DNA of 64,000 nt from Prinsepia uniflora. Its lineage: Eukaryota; Streptophyta; Magnoliopsida; Rosales; Rosaceae. The position numbers were made by a program, and so were the translations under genes. Below are positions 1 through 11,650 of this stretch, one piece after another (the first letter of the stretch is position 1; each line of letters begins with the position of its first letter). The notes beneath the pieces were generated by a model that saw only the letters and a list, made by a program, of their open reading frames with translations, ran no database searches and was not told the origin of the DNA. The stretch lies in the NCBI GenBank assembly GCA_032719365.1, contig CM064865.1, positions 38,180,065 through 38,244,064 of the forward strand, written 5' to 3'.

Positions 1-124
1 GGTTGGATTTTCTTTCCACAGGGTGGATGTGGAATCAGGATAGTTGGAGTTTCAAGTACGAAACTAATTAAGGAGGGAAGAACGGTTGGAATTTCGAGGA
101 CGAAATTAATTTTAGAGGGAAGGT
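1..124 (+). mobile_element. 3' end of a gypsy internal region with duplicated polypurine tract
   Basis: This is the last part of an internal region that runs in from outside the window and abuts the LTR at 125. It holds two diverged ~42 bp tandem copies of a motif made of a short hairpin followed by a purine tract (ggagggaag near 72-80; agagggaagg near 114-123). The second copy lies directly before the LTR, where the plus-strand primer for reverse transcription is expected. The hairpins are GTTTC/GAAAC (49-53 with 60-64) and AATTTCG/CGAAATT (90-96 with 101-107). No coding sequence is left here. Confidence 0.7.
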
Positions 125-230
125 TGTAACGACCCGTCCCAAATTCCATGATTAGATTAGTGACTAATCACGATTAGTGAGGCTAATCCGTGAATAGTAG
201 AGCGAAATCGGACGAACGATGCAAAATGAC

Positions 231-570
231 CGTTTTGCCCCTAGTGGTGGCAAAACGTTGACTTTTCAATCGGGCGGTCAAATGGACTTTGACCGATGAC
301 CGTGACGTAGTTCATAACGTCACAAGTTCATAGACAGGTGGCACGTTCAATTCTGACGTTCGAGGAGGTAGTTATGACGTTCGGAAGTTTAGGGGCATTT
401 TGGTAATTTTGGTTAAAAAGGGGTCAAATGTTGACTTTTTGACCAAGAGGTCCGATGGCCAAGGGTCGAAGACCATTACGTAGATAAGGACATTACGAAT
501 CCATAGACAGGCGGCACGTCGAATTTGGACGTTCGACGGCGAAGTTACGGTTCACGGAAGTTCCAGGATA
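231..570 (+). repeat. Diverged ~172 bp tandem duplication in the LTR (U3-like)
   Basis: Two units start near GTTGACTTTT at 257 and 430, 173 bp apart. Both run through gggnggtc, a tacgtag or gacgtag core, 'catagacaggNggcacg', a GACGTTCGA motif and 'aagttNNggaagtt'. The same two-unit arrangement appears near the start of the other LTRs, for example about 33616-33960, 41816-42120, 52926-53250 and 58298-58600. Each unit carries W-box-like TTGAC cores. The first unit also has the inverted pair GTGACGT (302-308) and ACGTCAC (317-323), a TGACG/ACGT bZIP-type site. Confidence 0.7.
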
Positions 571-2283
571 CTATTCACGATGACCCGTTTTACGAGGCAC
601 TTTTGGACTTTAGTGGGCCCAGTTGCTTTTCAACAACCAATGGTGAGTGACAAGTGTCACCCATCCACTGGCTACCATTCCACATACATGCATCTCCCAT
701 TCCTTCATCATCGATCATTTCCCATTTTTCCCAAAACCATTACCCGATCCCATTTTCATATCCAATCCAAACCCTTGACCCTGTAAACCATTGGTGAGAG
801 AACGGGGAGTGAGAGGAGGACCTGTGGAGCTTGGTGGCCGACCAAGGGAGCGCCGCCGTGGACGGTGGAGGAAAGGACCGTGTAAGGTAATCGGTTTTAA
901 CCGATTTTCCCCATTTTTGAATTCTAGTTATTATGGACCGTTTTTAATGATTCTAATTAAGTAAATAGGTTGTTAGGAAGCTATTAGGACGGTTTTGAGG
1001 GAGATTGGACGATGAGAGACCTCTGGGGAGGTTTTGGAAAATTGAACCGTGAGGTTCAAAATTGAACCGTGGATTTTTGAGGGTTTTAGGAGTTTTGGTT
1101 AATTGGGTTAGATAGGAAATGAAGAAATAGGAATTTAGGAATTGGAATGGAAGCAAACGGACCAAAAATGAGGGAGAAGGAGACCTAGACCGGTTACGCC
1201 GGTCTATGTTGCAGGAAAAACTGGACCGGACCGGTTCGGATCGGTCTGACCGAAGTAGGAGACGATACTGTAGCTGGCGCGTGAAGCCCACGCGCAGCCA
1301 CTTCAGGCGGCGCGTGTGGGCGCGTGGGGGAGAATTTGGGTATGTGTTCAACATGTGAAATCTTCTATTCGATGTAACAAACATTTTGGGACTGGTTTCG
1401 TGTCGATCGGACACCGTCTCGATATGTTTCGGGGCATCGGAAGGTTTAGGTTCGGGATTAAAAATAGTTAAAAATATGGGAAAATTACGGGGCTTTAGTG
1501 GGAGGTTAATTAAGTAGTTAGTAATCTTCTATTACGATTTGGACAGGTTCGGGAGTCCCGGTGATGGTGATCGGCTCGGGGAGCCGTATGGCACGCAAAT
1601 CGAGACGGCAGCTCGAACGGTCTGTGAGTGGACTTTGTTTTCTAAATTGGTGCATGCATAAATGTTTATTATATGTTTTATTACTTGTTTGATGATACCA
1701 TGGGTGCATTTGTAAGTGGTTACGTATAAGCACGTATTTCGAGGTTTCAGCCTTATACGGTGCTTATACGGGTCTGTATTTCTTTATTGGTTTTAATGAA
1801 ATGGTTTTGGATTTCTAAAAGGATAAACTCGGGTATGAGACCCATTTGGTTTTGTCTCGGGCATATGACGCTATTTATGAACCTTCGGGTCTAAACCGTG
1901 GTCGCGACGGGTGCTATGTGCACGGCGATCGACGATACGACGCTCGCCTCCGGTTTGGGATGTGTTCCTTCTGGAGAGGTCACGATGCACGATTCGTGGT
2001 CGGGCAGCCTGGGGAGGCTCGACTTCGGAGTGCTGACGGTTCAGGATATCGATCGGTGATGAGTGCACCATGATCTTATGATGGTCGCGTCGGTTGATAC
2101 GTTCACGGCGACATACCAGGATTGAGAGCGGTCCTGGATGGATGGTTGCACGCATCACTATGATCGGAGTCGTGACTGACCCTTCGATATCGGGCACGGT
2201 GCCCAGTTGATGTCATATGTTCGGGCACGAGACACAGTTGTTTTACACTGATGATTTCGGGTCAGGGACCCTAGATGGATTTC

Positions 2284-2469
2284 CAAGTTCATGACGGTTT
2301 ATGGGAACCGGCATGAACTTTGGAAAGGTCATTGTGGTTCATGACGGCTTATGGGAACCGGCATGAACCCTTGTCAGGTCATTCTGGTTCATGACGGCTT
2401 ATGGGAACCGGCATGAACCCTTGTTATGGATGTTATGGATCATGACGGTTCAAGGGAACCGGGCATGAA
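2284..2469 (+). repeat. Tandem array of four ~50 bp hairpin units
   Basis: Four adjacent units carry GGTTCATG ... CATGAACC arms with a loop containing 'gggaaccgg'. In the second unit the arms are 2336-2343 and 2362-2369 and are perfectly complementary over 8 bp. The same units occur inverted at about 47828-47925 and 56550-56815, marking a subfamily shared by the LTRs at 125, 47038 and 55716. Confidence 0.75.
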
Positions 2470-3207
2470 TGTTTATGTTATGTATATATATGTATTCATA
2501 TACCTTCCTTTACTTCTATTATCTCCTCCCAGGAGGGTCGTTGGCTTGGGTGGACCCCGGATTAGTCACTGAGCACCGACTGAGTGGAGTCACCCCCCAG
2601 TTGGGTTCCTTATTCTCAGGAAGGCTATGGTTACTATTACCTCGGGTAGGGTCAGTGGTCTGTGGACATTGACCTTGACTTTGAGAAGACTCGGATTGAG
2701 ACCCGGGTAGCACGCGCGTAGCTTTGGATACCGTGACAGGATTGGTTGTGTGACTTATATATGTATGTGATATAAATACGAGATATATGATATTATATGT
2801 GGTGTGTGGTATGCACAGGTGTGCACAGGAGTCGAGCAGTGGCTCGAGTACTTGGTTTCAACATGGTTATGGTTTTGGGCTTAGTCCCACATATGGTTTG
2901 TTTTGGCTAAATGGTTTTCAAATGCATGCATGCTTTTTAGTGAAGGGTACAAATGTCTTCGTTAAAAGGTTTTTATAAACTTTTGTTTTGTCCACTCACA
3001 GTTTTTAATGTTTTGACTGCCCTTCAGGTTGACATCGGATGTGGACTGTAGCAGACACCGAGATATCGCATACCTTCTCCGGATCCCGGCGTACTCTGAT
3101 AGCCCGGGAGGGCAAAGGTCGGAAATATCCCTTGTCTGACACTTCGTGTCAGACGGGAGCAGGGTCATCCCACACTAATCCCGGGGGGATTGGGATGGGT
3201 CCTTTCA

Positions 3208-4333
3208 CTGGGGGTGTAAGTGGCCAGGAACACCAGAACACAGAGGAGAAGGAGTTCTGGGTTTTTCTTTGATGTATGAAGGTAAGTTACAGACCTCAAA
3301 TTTATGTTTTGAAGTCGTAGATAAGTAGGGAAGGACTAGACGATTGCGTAGGATTAAACGGTTTGGGAAAAGCTGGAGAAATGGTGCAAAACCGTGGGCG
3401 CAGGTTCGAACCGGCCTAGACCGGGTCGGCGAGAGGAAGGAGATGATGAACAGTGCAGGCGCGTGAGGGCGTGTGGGGCCCCTTTTGGGGAAGGTTCCAA
3501 CATGACTTTTAAAGTATTCGATGTAACGAACATTTTGGCGGTGGTTTCGAGCCAATCAGACATCGTCTCGATATTTTTCGGGATGTCCGAAGGTTTTAGA
3601 CCACCGTGGAAGGCAGGGCACTCTGAACCCGCGAGATGATCTTGATCCAACCAGCAGCAATTGTGGTTGCTTGCTTCTAATTTGTTCATCAAGGTTGTTG
3701 ATAGTAGTGAGCTGAAGCTGGTGGTTACCGTGGCTGTGCGTGACGGTGTTCATAACGGTGAACGGAGGTAAGACCACTATAAGCTTTCTGTGTCGAATTG
3801 GTTATAGAATCGATATGGTGACCATCTCCGATCAAAGTGATTGCTTGATTAAGGTTAAGAGGTCGAGATTAGTTCAAAAAGGACCAAACTGGGGGTGTAA
3901 GTGGCCAGGAACACCAGAACACAGAGGAGGAGGAGTTCTGGGTTTTTCTTTGATGTATGAAGGTAAGTTACAAACCTCAAATGTATGTTTTGAAGTCGTA
4001 GATAAGTAGGGACGGACTAGACGATTGGGTAGGATTAAACGGTTTGGGAAAAGCTGGAGAAATGGTGGAAAACCGTGGACGCCGGTTCAGTCGAACCGGA
4101 CCGGTTCGAACCGGCCTAGACCGGGTCGGCGAGAGGAAGGAGACGATGAATAGTGCATGTGCGTGGCTCCCACCCGCAGTCCCTTTGGGAGGCGCGTGAG
4201 GGTGCGTGGGGCCCCTTTTGCGGAAGGTTCCGACATGACTTTTAAAGTATTCGATGTAAGGAACATTTTGGCGCTGGTTTCGAGCCAATCGGACATCGTC
4301 TCGATATGTTTCGGGATGTCCGAAGATTTTAGA
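3208..4333 (+). repeat. Direct duplication (3208-3600 and 3889-4333) around a 288 bp spacer
   Basis: Both copies start ctgggggtgtaagtggccag and end near the 'gatgtccgaagNttttaga' block. The second copy has extra bases around the cgaaccggaccggttcg stretch and the CG-rich block. The spacer 3601-3888 is not repeated elsewhere that I can see. The first copy directly abuts the end of the LTR at 3207. Confidence 0.75.
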
Positions 4334-4932
4334 GCTCGGTTATAAATAGGCAAAAATACGGGAAAATTATGGGGCTTTAGTATGACCTTTTTGAAGTAGT
4401 TAGTAACCTTAGTATGGGATTTGGACAGGTTTTGCGAAGCCGAGGATAGCGGAATGGCCGGAAACTGCGTAAGTGCGCTTGTATCGAGGTGACGTCGGAA
4501 TGGTCTGTGAGTGGACTTTGCTTTCTAACTCTTGATGCATGCATATATGTTTTAATATGTTTTCATACGTGATTCTATGATTTGCTTTATGACCTTGATG
4601 ATTTATGAAGTTGCACGTTTTTCGAGGTATTTACGATTTGCACGTTTTACGAGATTTCGCTCGATCTTGTGATTTGACTGTGATTTTAATGATTTGATTT
4701 CGGGATTTGGAATATGATTTGATTTCAATGATTTGAAATGGATTTTGGAAAAGTGATTTCGGGCTTGGAGCCCTGTTCATGAGATTTCGGTTTTGACAGT
4801 GGATTTGAGACTTGGAAGGAAGTCTGGATTTGGGTTCGGGATGATGTTTCCGGATGCTAGCTTACGGAATCATTGTTGCGAATTCGACTGTGGATTTTCT
4901 GTGGTTTTCACTGTTGCTTGGAAAAAATGGTT

Positions 4933-5195
4933 TTGGGTTTAAAGACCCCGAAAGAAAAGAAAACACACTGGATCTGGTTTTGAGTTTAAAGACTCGGATT
5001 GATTGACGGGGGGAGGGCCCTGGATTGATATGTTTTGAGTTTAAAGACTCGGTATATATTTTGAGTTTAAAGACTCGGATATGATACCCCCCCCCCCCCC
5101 CCGAGGCCTTCGCTTGTGTTTTGAGTTTAAAGACTCGTTGATATCCCGGGAAGGCCTGGTTATTGCGCATTGTGTTTTGAGTTTAAAGACTCGGG
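4933..5195 (+). repeat. GAGTTTAAAGACTC hairpin array
   Basis: Several copies of GAGTTTAAAGACTC, plus one GGGTTTAAAGACCC-type unit, are separated by short variable spacers. Each is a dyad with a 4-5 bp stem. A poly-C run (5087-5102) interrupts the array where sister copies have only five Cs. Confidence 0.75.
5087..5102 (+). repeat. Poly-C tract (16 C)
   Basis: Sixteen consecutive Cs sit inside an LTR hairpin array. The homologous position in the LTR at 33529 has five Cs (near 35251), and in the LTR at 52794 it has 17 (55022-55038). Confidence 0.9.
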
Positions 5196-5786
5196 CGCAC
5201 TTGAGATCCAGTAAACTTGTATGATTGATGTTTTACACTGGTTTTCAGATGTTTTGGCCAATGACCCGGTTGATTTGGATTTGATGAGTTTTGGGACTGA
5301 GTGCCCGGATTTGAGATTGATTTGTGATTTGAGGCTAAGGCCTGGATTTAAATAACGGATTTGATTCGGGTTTTCGATAATGGTTTTCATTGATGGTTTT
5401 CGATATGAATGGTTTCATGACTTGACTTGATATGCATGCATTGGTTTTTGCGTGGAGGGTAAAAGTGCTTGTTTTCTGATAACTGTTTTTGGAACTTATA
5501 CTTTCTTTTTATCCACTCACAGTCTTTTCGTGTTTTCGATACCCTCCAGGTTGTTGCAGCACGGGCTGTTGATCGAGAGAGATGGAGACATCACACCCGC
5601 GATCCACAGTGGTTCGGTATCCTTTGGGAAGACTAGTTACTTTTTGGATGGTTGGATCGAGAATCCCTTGTCCGACTTACGTGTCGCGTGAAGGTTGGAC
5701 GTCGGTTTAGCCTTTGTGTCGTGCGTAAGTTAGACGGGATCAGGATTTAGCCCTTAATCCCGGGGGATTAGGGGTGGGTCCTATCA

Positions 5787-5851
5787 CGTGGTGTCAGATG
5801 GGAGCAGGTCATCCCACGTTAATCCTAAAGGATTAGGGATGGGACCTGTCA
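5787..5851 (+). mobile_element. Residual LTR tail
   Basis: This 65 bp piece repeats the last part of a related LTR: 'gtgtcagatgggagcagg', a 'cccacgttaatcc' stretch, then 'gggatgggacctgtca'. It is probably the remnant of an older LTR left after the neighbouring insertion. Too short to classify. Confidence 0.5.
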
Positions 5852-5996
5852 TCCCAACCAAAGATAGATAAAAAGTAGATGTCGTCACTCCATGTACAGT
5901 ACGTGCCTCTAGAAGTCCCTCCGGACTGAGAAGATGACTAGAATCTCAACCAACACCCTCAGCACCCTCTTTGTCCCACTCATTGACCACAGCGAC
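5852..5996. other. Short unassigned sequence, probably decayed retroelement interior
   Basis: No LTR blocks or ORF are visible. Its right end is the 5 bp target site GCGAC of the LTR at 5997, and the sequence after that insertion (12513 on) is decayed gag on the minus strand. This piece is probably the continuation of that same old element. The assignment rests on position only. Confidence 0.4.
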
Positions 5997-7047
5997 TGTA
6001 ACGACCCGTCCCGAATATCGGGATTTAATAATATTTAATTGTGATTTACTAATCTGGGATTAGTTGGGCGATTTCGGACGAATTGTGCAAAATGACCGTT
6101 TTGCCCCTAGGCGTGGCAAAATGTTGACTTTTAATTCGGATGGTCAAATGGACTTTGACCGACGACCGTGACGTAGTTCGGGACGTCACGAGTTCATAGA
6201 CAGGTGGCACGTTCGATTCCGACGTTCGTGGTGAAAGTTATGATGTACGGAAGTGTAAGGGCATTTTCGTAATTTGGACGAAAGTAAGGGGAAATGTTGA
6301 CTTTTTGATCTGGAGGTCCGATGGCCGAGGACCGAGGACCGTTAGGAAGGTCTCGATGCCCTGAGTTCGTAGACAGGCGGAACGCATCAATCGGGGTCCT
6401 TATGACCAAGTTACGGGTCAGGATGCGTGAGGAGCATTTTGGTAATTTTCTGCACAAGGGCAGAATTGTAATTTCACACGGGGTACTGTTTCATTGAACA
6501 GCCGTGAAGGTGGGAGGTTTGTGCGATCGATCCCATGGTTGTTTATCAATTTAATGACTGAGTTGGGGCAGCTTTGGATTGTGTTTGCACATGTATTGTG
6601 CTGGCAATCACTCACATGAACATGGGCACTGGTTTTATTAATATTTTCGGGTCAGTGCAGGGGATTTTTCTCAGTGGATTGTGGGACACTTTTGGATGCC
6701 TTTAACGGCTGAATTGGATTAAAGGAATGGAATATATGTCGTGTGGCTTACTCTGGGATTGAGAATGAAAGGAAATGAGGGAAATTGATGTTGGAATTCT
6801 CTGAAAACCCGAAACTGGGTTCTGGGAAATTCAAATACAAATTTCTAGTTTTAGGCCAGCCCAAGCCTAATTGATGATGGATTGAGCTTCCTGGAACTTC
6901 AACGTGTCGAACCAGATCAAATGGGGCAAGCTTTGGGGCTCTTAGGGCCGTGAACGGACGAGGTGGACGGCCGGAAAACTCAAGCTTGAGTTGTGGTGAT
7001 TGAGGTAACGTTGTGTTCAATTAATCATGCTAATTGGTTCGTGTTAA

Positions 7048-10000
7048 TGTCAGGTCCGCCCCCGGAAAGGGCATCGATAACCGCGCCCAGTCCTGCTCCC
7101 GTCTGGCAAGTCGACTGAAATACCCAAGTTACCCTCAGTACGTGCCAGACCAGGGATAGCCACAAGTGCTTACTCATGCCTCCGCCCCTCGTACAGCCTC
7201 GAACAACGCGCCACGACCTGGAGGGTAAATAAAAACCAAAAGGTGTGAGTGGACAAAAATAAATTAGTTTAGCAAAAGCAGTTACAACAAGCGTTTTTAC
7301 CCTCTGCGTAAAAACGGATGCATGCATACAAAAATCATTTCGCAAACGGTTCAGATTTCCCACATAAGAAAAACTGTGTATCAAATTTCAACATAAGGAA
7401 AAACTCGTATGAACCTCAAAATCATTTTCCTTCCTCAACCATCGGGTCTTAGCCCGCAATCATAAACACCGGGCCTCAGCCCAAAACCACGAATCAAGAC
7501 AATTGCACAACATGATCCAAAAACAACACCCATATACCGGGCCACTGCCCAACTCAACCGAAACATCAGAAATCATCAATAAATCACAAGTCAATCATTT
7601 GCTGGATATCAAGTGCGCCCGAGTCTTTAAACTCAAAACCATGCGCATAAACAGGCCTTCCCGGGATATCAACGAGTCTTTAAACTCAGAACATAATCAA
7701 TAGGCCTCGGGGGTATCACAGTAACCGAGTCTTTAAACTCATTAAGGGCCCTCCCCCGTCATCAATTAATCGAGTCTTTAAACTCAAAACGTGCTCCAGC
7801 AATAGCACCGGGTTTTTAAACCCAAAACAGTTTTCAAACACAACAACGGGTCTTTAAACCCCAAGCAGTTTCCAACGGGTCTTTATACCCCAAAACAGTT
7901 TATCAATCTCGACAACGTGGGATCCATCCCAAAATCACATTTTTCATAACAGGACCCATGGTCCGAATTTCCACATTTCAAGTCCCCAAATCATACTTCA
8001 CAAACATAATCAAATTATCATTTGACACGGGGCATGCAAAATCAGCCCAAATCATTTTATTAAATCCTTTTTTTATTCCCGAATCCGAATTCGCAATAAT
8101 GATTCCGTAAGCCGGCATCCGGAAACATCATCCCGAACCCAAACCAAGAATCCACTTTAAATTTCCGAAAACTGAAAACTCGTAAATCAAAGTTACTTTT
8201 CTGCCCCAAGCACCAAACCAGAAATCGTCTTTTTCAAAAGCCATTTTTAATTCCTTGATATCACTTCATTTCTCAAATCACATTTTCAACACATCGAAAC
8301 CACAATCATAATCACCAAAATCACGATCCAATCAGAATATACTCAAAACCCATTTTTAAAATCCTCAAAATCACAGGTCTCATTTCAATCCCCAAATTCA
8401 AACATCAACATTGATCAAATCACAATAACTCGAAATCTCGTAAAACGTGCAAATCCGGAACGTTCTCGAAAAACGTGTCAAAATCGTAGGTCACACTCGC
8501 AAATCATAAGCAACCTTCTTAAATCATTTTATACCCATTTCCTATAACTTCTTTCATTAAACCATCATTAAGCACACGAGTGACCATAGTCTCGAAATAC
8601 GTGTAATTTCACATGTATAGTAAAAATACGTATAAACACGGAAATCGGAGACGTATAAATACAGAAATCAAACTCAATCATAATCATAATCATAAAATCA
8701 TAGAAATAATTTATGCATGCATTAAGTTTGAAAGCAACGTCCACTCACACACCAATTTCAAAGCTCGGTTTCGCGCTGCACGCGGTTTCGTAATTTCCGA
8801 CATTTTCCAAAAATTCCAAATCCTGTTCGAAAACACACTTTAGTGTCACTAAGGGCTTACATAAAAACATACTAATTTCCCATAATTTTCTGGGAATTAA
8901 TCGTTAATTACAAACGTAACGGAAATCTTCGGACCCTCGGAACCATATTGAAACGGGGTCCGATAAACTCGAAATCAACGCTAAAATGTTCGTCATACCG
9001 TGTAGAACAGAAGTCGTTTTGAACTCACCTTGAGAAACCGTCCCACGCGCCCTCACGCGCCGCCGCAAGCGGTTGCGCGTGAAAGCCACGCGCCAGCTAC
9101 AGTGCGGTGTACAGTCGTCGTTCTAACCCGGATTGCTGGTAAACAGGCCCTTTCACCCGCGACTTGACCCGATCAAATTACTGCGAGAAACCATCCAAAT
9201 TCTTCAATTGATCCCACAACTATACTCGCAGTACACTCAATTAGGGGTCTGTAATACTCATTCAAATCGACACGGTCTAAAACCAACTCAAATGAACTCA
9301 AATCGTACTTGAAGTTCATCATCCCAGTTCAACTCGATGTCACTGATTTCCTTCAATTGATTAGTGGGGAAGCATCGTAGACTCACCCACACGATGTTTG
9401 TGAACTCAATTTCACAAGAACTTACCTCCATGACCACGACTCCAAGCTCGGTTTTTCTGCAACTCAGTCGTGACTGTCCATGGCTCCCAGGCTTCGAGCT
9501 TCGGTCCCCTTGATCTGGATCGACTAAATGATGTCCCAGAAGACTGAATTGAGCCTTGAATTGGCTTGGGTTGGCCTACATTTCGAGTTCATATTTTTGA
9601 ATTGCTCAAACATGGTTTCGGGTTTCTCAAGCATTTCCCTCACCAATTCCTCTCATTCCTCAGCTCTCAGACACCCAAAAGAATCACTCTCACCCCCAAT
9701 GCTCCCTTGTATCTGAATTGTGGCCCAACACCCGTGGAAACCTCATTCAGACTCACTGAGTCTCTGTTTCCCGCAAACAAGCCCAGACCAATTTTAAAAA
9801 TTCTTCCTGTGCTCTGCCTACACACACCCACAATCTCTTGTTTCCCACCCGACGCACAAACAATCCCTTAGCCAATAAACAACTCATCAGCCCAATACTC
9901 CTCTCACAGGTCGTGTAGGTGGTCGATTAGGCGTGGGGAACATCCCATGTTTCTTCTATTTTCAGGTGCACCGGCCACGATTTGGTTGCCCATTTCCACC

Positions 10001-10641
10001 GTCCACACGGCCATGTCTCCCACTAACAAGATTAAACAATCCAACAACCCTTAAACTACAATTTAGCCCATCCAATTTGCCCCCAAAACCAACCACCCGT
10101 GCACTGGAATGTCTCCCATTAACAGGTGCTACAGTAACCGTTCAAACAGCCCTTGCGAAATTACCATTCTGCCCTTGTGCAGAAAATTACCAAAATGCCC
10201 CTCACGCATCCATGCCCGTAACTCGGTCACCCGATGTCCGTTTTCGGCGTGCCGCCTGTCGTTGTACTCGGGGCGTCGAGGCGAACATAACTGTCTTCGA
10301 GTCATATGGATATCAATTGTCAAACAAAAAGTCAACTTTTTCCCTTACAACGTCCAATTTACGATAATGCCCCTGGACTACCGCACGTCATAACTTTCAC
10401 CCTGTTCATCCGAATCGGACGTGCCACCTGTCTATGAACTCGTGACGTCCCAAACTACGTCACGGTCATCGGGCAAGGTCCATTTGACCGCCCGAATAAA
10501 AAGTCAACGTTTCACCCATGACTAGGGCAAAACGGTCATTTTGCCACGTTCGTCCGTTTCCACCCAACTAACCACCGATTAACCCTCTTTAATCATGATT
10601 AGTTACCAATCTAATCCCGAGTTCCGGGATGGGTCGTTACA
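7048..10641 (-). mobile_element. Inverted solo LTR with TSD GTTAA
   Basis: It runs from TGTCAGGTCCGCC at 7048 to ccgggatgggtcgttaca at 10641 (3594 bp), flanked by GTTAA at 7043-7047 and 10642-10646. In its own direction it reads from 10641 leftwards. It has the GTGTGAGTGGAC/GTCCACTCACAC inverted repeat (7243-7254 with 8739-8750), a hairpin array (7619-7892), the CG-rich block near 9030-9100 and the TGACGT/ACGTCA dyad near 10442-10463. Sequence at about 9160-9950 has no counterpart I recognise in the other LTRs. It is inserted inside the LTR at 5997-12512, so it is younger than that copy. Confidence 0.9.
7619..7892 (-). repeat. Hairpin array (CGAGTCTTTAAACTC units)
   Basis: About eight units of GAGTCTTTAAACTC or GGGTCTTTAAACCC type occur in the inverted LTR. 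Both stem versions are present side by side, and the paired bases change together. Confidence 0.75.
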
Positions 10642-11510
10642 GTTAATCCTTATATGCTTCATATGAAGTTAATTTGACAATGGTTGAGGAGTGATGGAGT
10701 TTTGGTGATTGACCCGTTTTGGGTGATCACGGGTTGATGGCTTGATTAAGAAATGGTTGATGTTGATCGATGTCACAGAACTGAAATTCATATGCTAATG
10801 ATTGTTTTAGGATCAAGAACGGATTGAATTGATGTCGAATTGGGTGTGATTGAACCGGATCCTATCGCGGGTAATCAGACCCGTTTACCAAACAAACGGG
10901 TGAAGAAGGAACACTGTAGCAGTCACTGTAGCAGGCGCGTGGCTTTCACGCGTAGCCACTCACGGCGGCGCGTGACGGCGCGTGGACACGAATCTCGAGG
11001 TGAGGTCAACATGACTTTTATCCTATACAATGTAACGAACATTTTAGCGTTGGTTTCGTGTCGATCGGATCCCGTTTCAATATTATTCGGGATGTCCGAA
11101 GGTTTTAAATCCAGTTTAAAAATACGTAAAAATTCGGGAAAATTACGGGACTTGAATAGGATGTTAATGATGAGGTTAGTAATCCTCTAATGTGTTTTGA
11201 ACAGGATTGGGAGTCCCGGTGTTAGTGGTGTGGCCCGGAAAGGCCTATGGCACGCGTATCGAGGCGCTCGGTTAAACGGTCTGTGAGTGGACATTGGTTT
11301 TATAAATTCGATGCATGCATAACTGTTTCATAATTGTTATAATTGGGATTATATGATTTATTTTGAATATCAGTGAATTTATATGTTTTCACGCATTTCG
11401 AGGCGATTTACGTGATTGCACGTGAATCGAGGTTTTCTGGATTTGCACTGATTTCCATAAATATGGATGGATATGATTTCATGAAACGGTTACGGATTTG
11501 ATAAATTAAA

Positions 11511-11650
11511 ATCGGGCCAGGGGCCCAGTTAATTTGTTGAATCGGGCCAGGGGCCCAGTTAACTTGTTAATCGGGCCAGGGGCCCAATTGAATTATGAAA
11601 TCGGGCCAGGGGCCCAGTTGACTTATGAAATCGGGCCAGGGGCCCAGTTG
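11511..11650 (+). repeat. Five ~30 bp units with a GGGCC-AGG-GGCCC hairpin
   Basis: Five near-identical units of atcgggccaggggcccagtt occur in tandem, each with a GGGCC/GGCCC stem. They occupy the place taken by TTTAAAG hairpins in other LTR families. A related array with ctgcgg loops is at 43771-43877. Confidence 0.85.

Larger units (their letters stand above)
125..3207 (+). mobile_element. Ty3/gypsy-type LTR, 3' LTR of an element entering from the left
   Basis: The repeat begins TGTAACGACCCGTCCC at 125 and ends gggatgggtcctttca at 3207 (3083 bp, TG...CA). Internal sequence with a purine tract precedes it, so it is the downstream LTR. From left to right it contains a diverged tandem duplication (about 231-570), a CG-rich hairpin block (1277-1330), the inverted repeat CTGTGAGTGGAC (1622-1633) with GTCCACTCACAG (2990-3001), CATGCATG motifs inside those arms, and four ~50 bp hairpin units (2284-2469). 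The other ends lie outside the window, so no TSD can be checked. It carries no long credible ORF; the short ORFs in it recur only as shadows in sister LTRs. Confidence 0.85.
3208..5786 (+). mobile_element. 5'-truncated LTR with an internal duplication
   Basis: This is the right-hand part of an LTR, ending taggggtgggtcctatca at 5786. It has the shared blocks: the inverted-repeat arms at 4505-4516 and 5512-5522, CATGCATG motifs, and a GAGTTTAAAGACTC hairpin array (4933-5195). Its closest relative in the window is the LTR at 52794-55715. The left part is missing because the element of 1-3207 abuts it, which suggests that element inserted here. The first ~400 bp is present twice (3208-3600 and 3889-4333). 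Confidence 0.75.

Noticed and set aside
4933..5195. CRISPR-like array
   Set aside because: Units are palindromic with irregular spacing and lie in plant LTRs; there are no cas genes.
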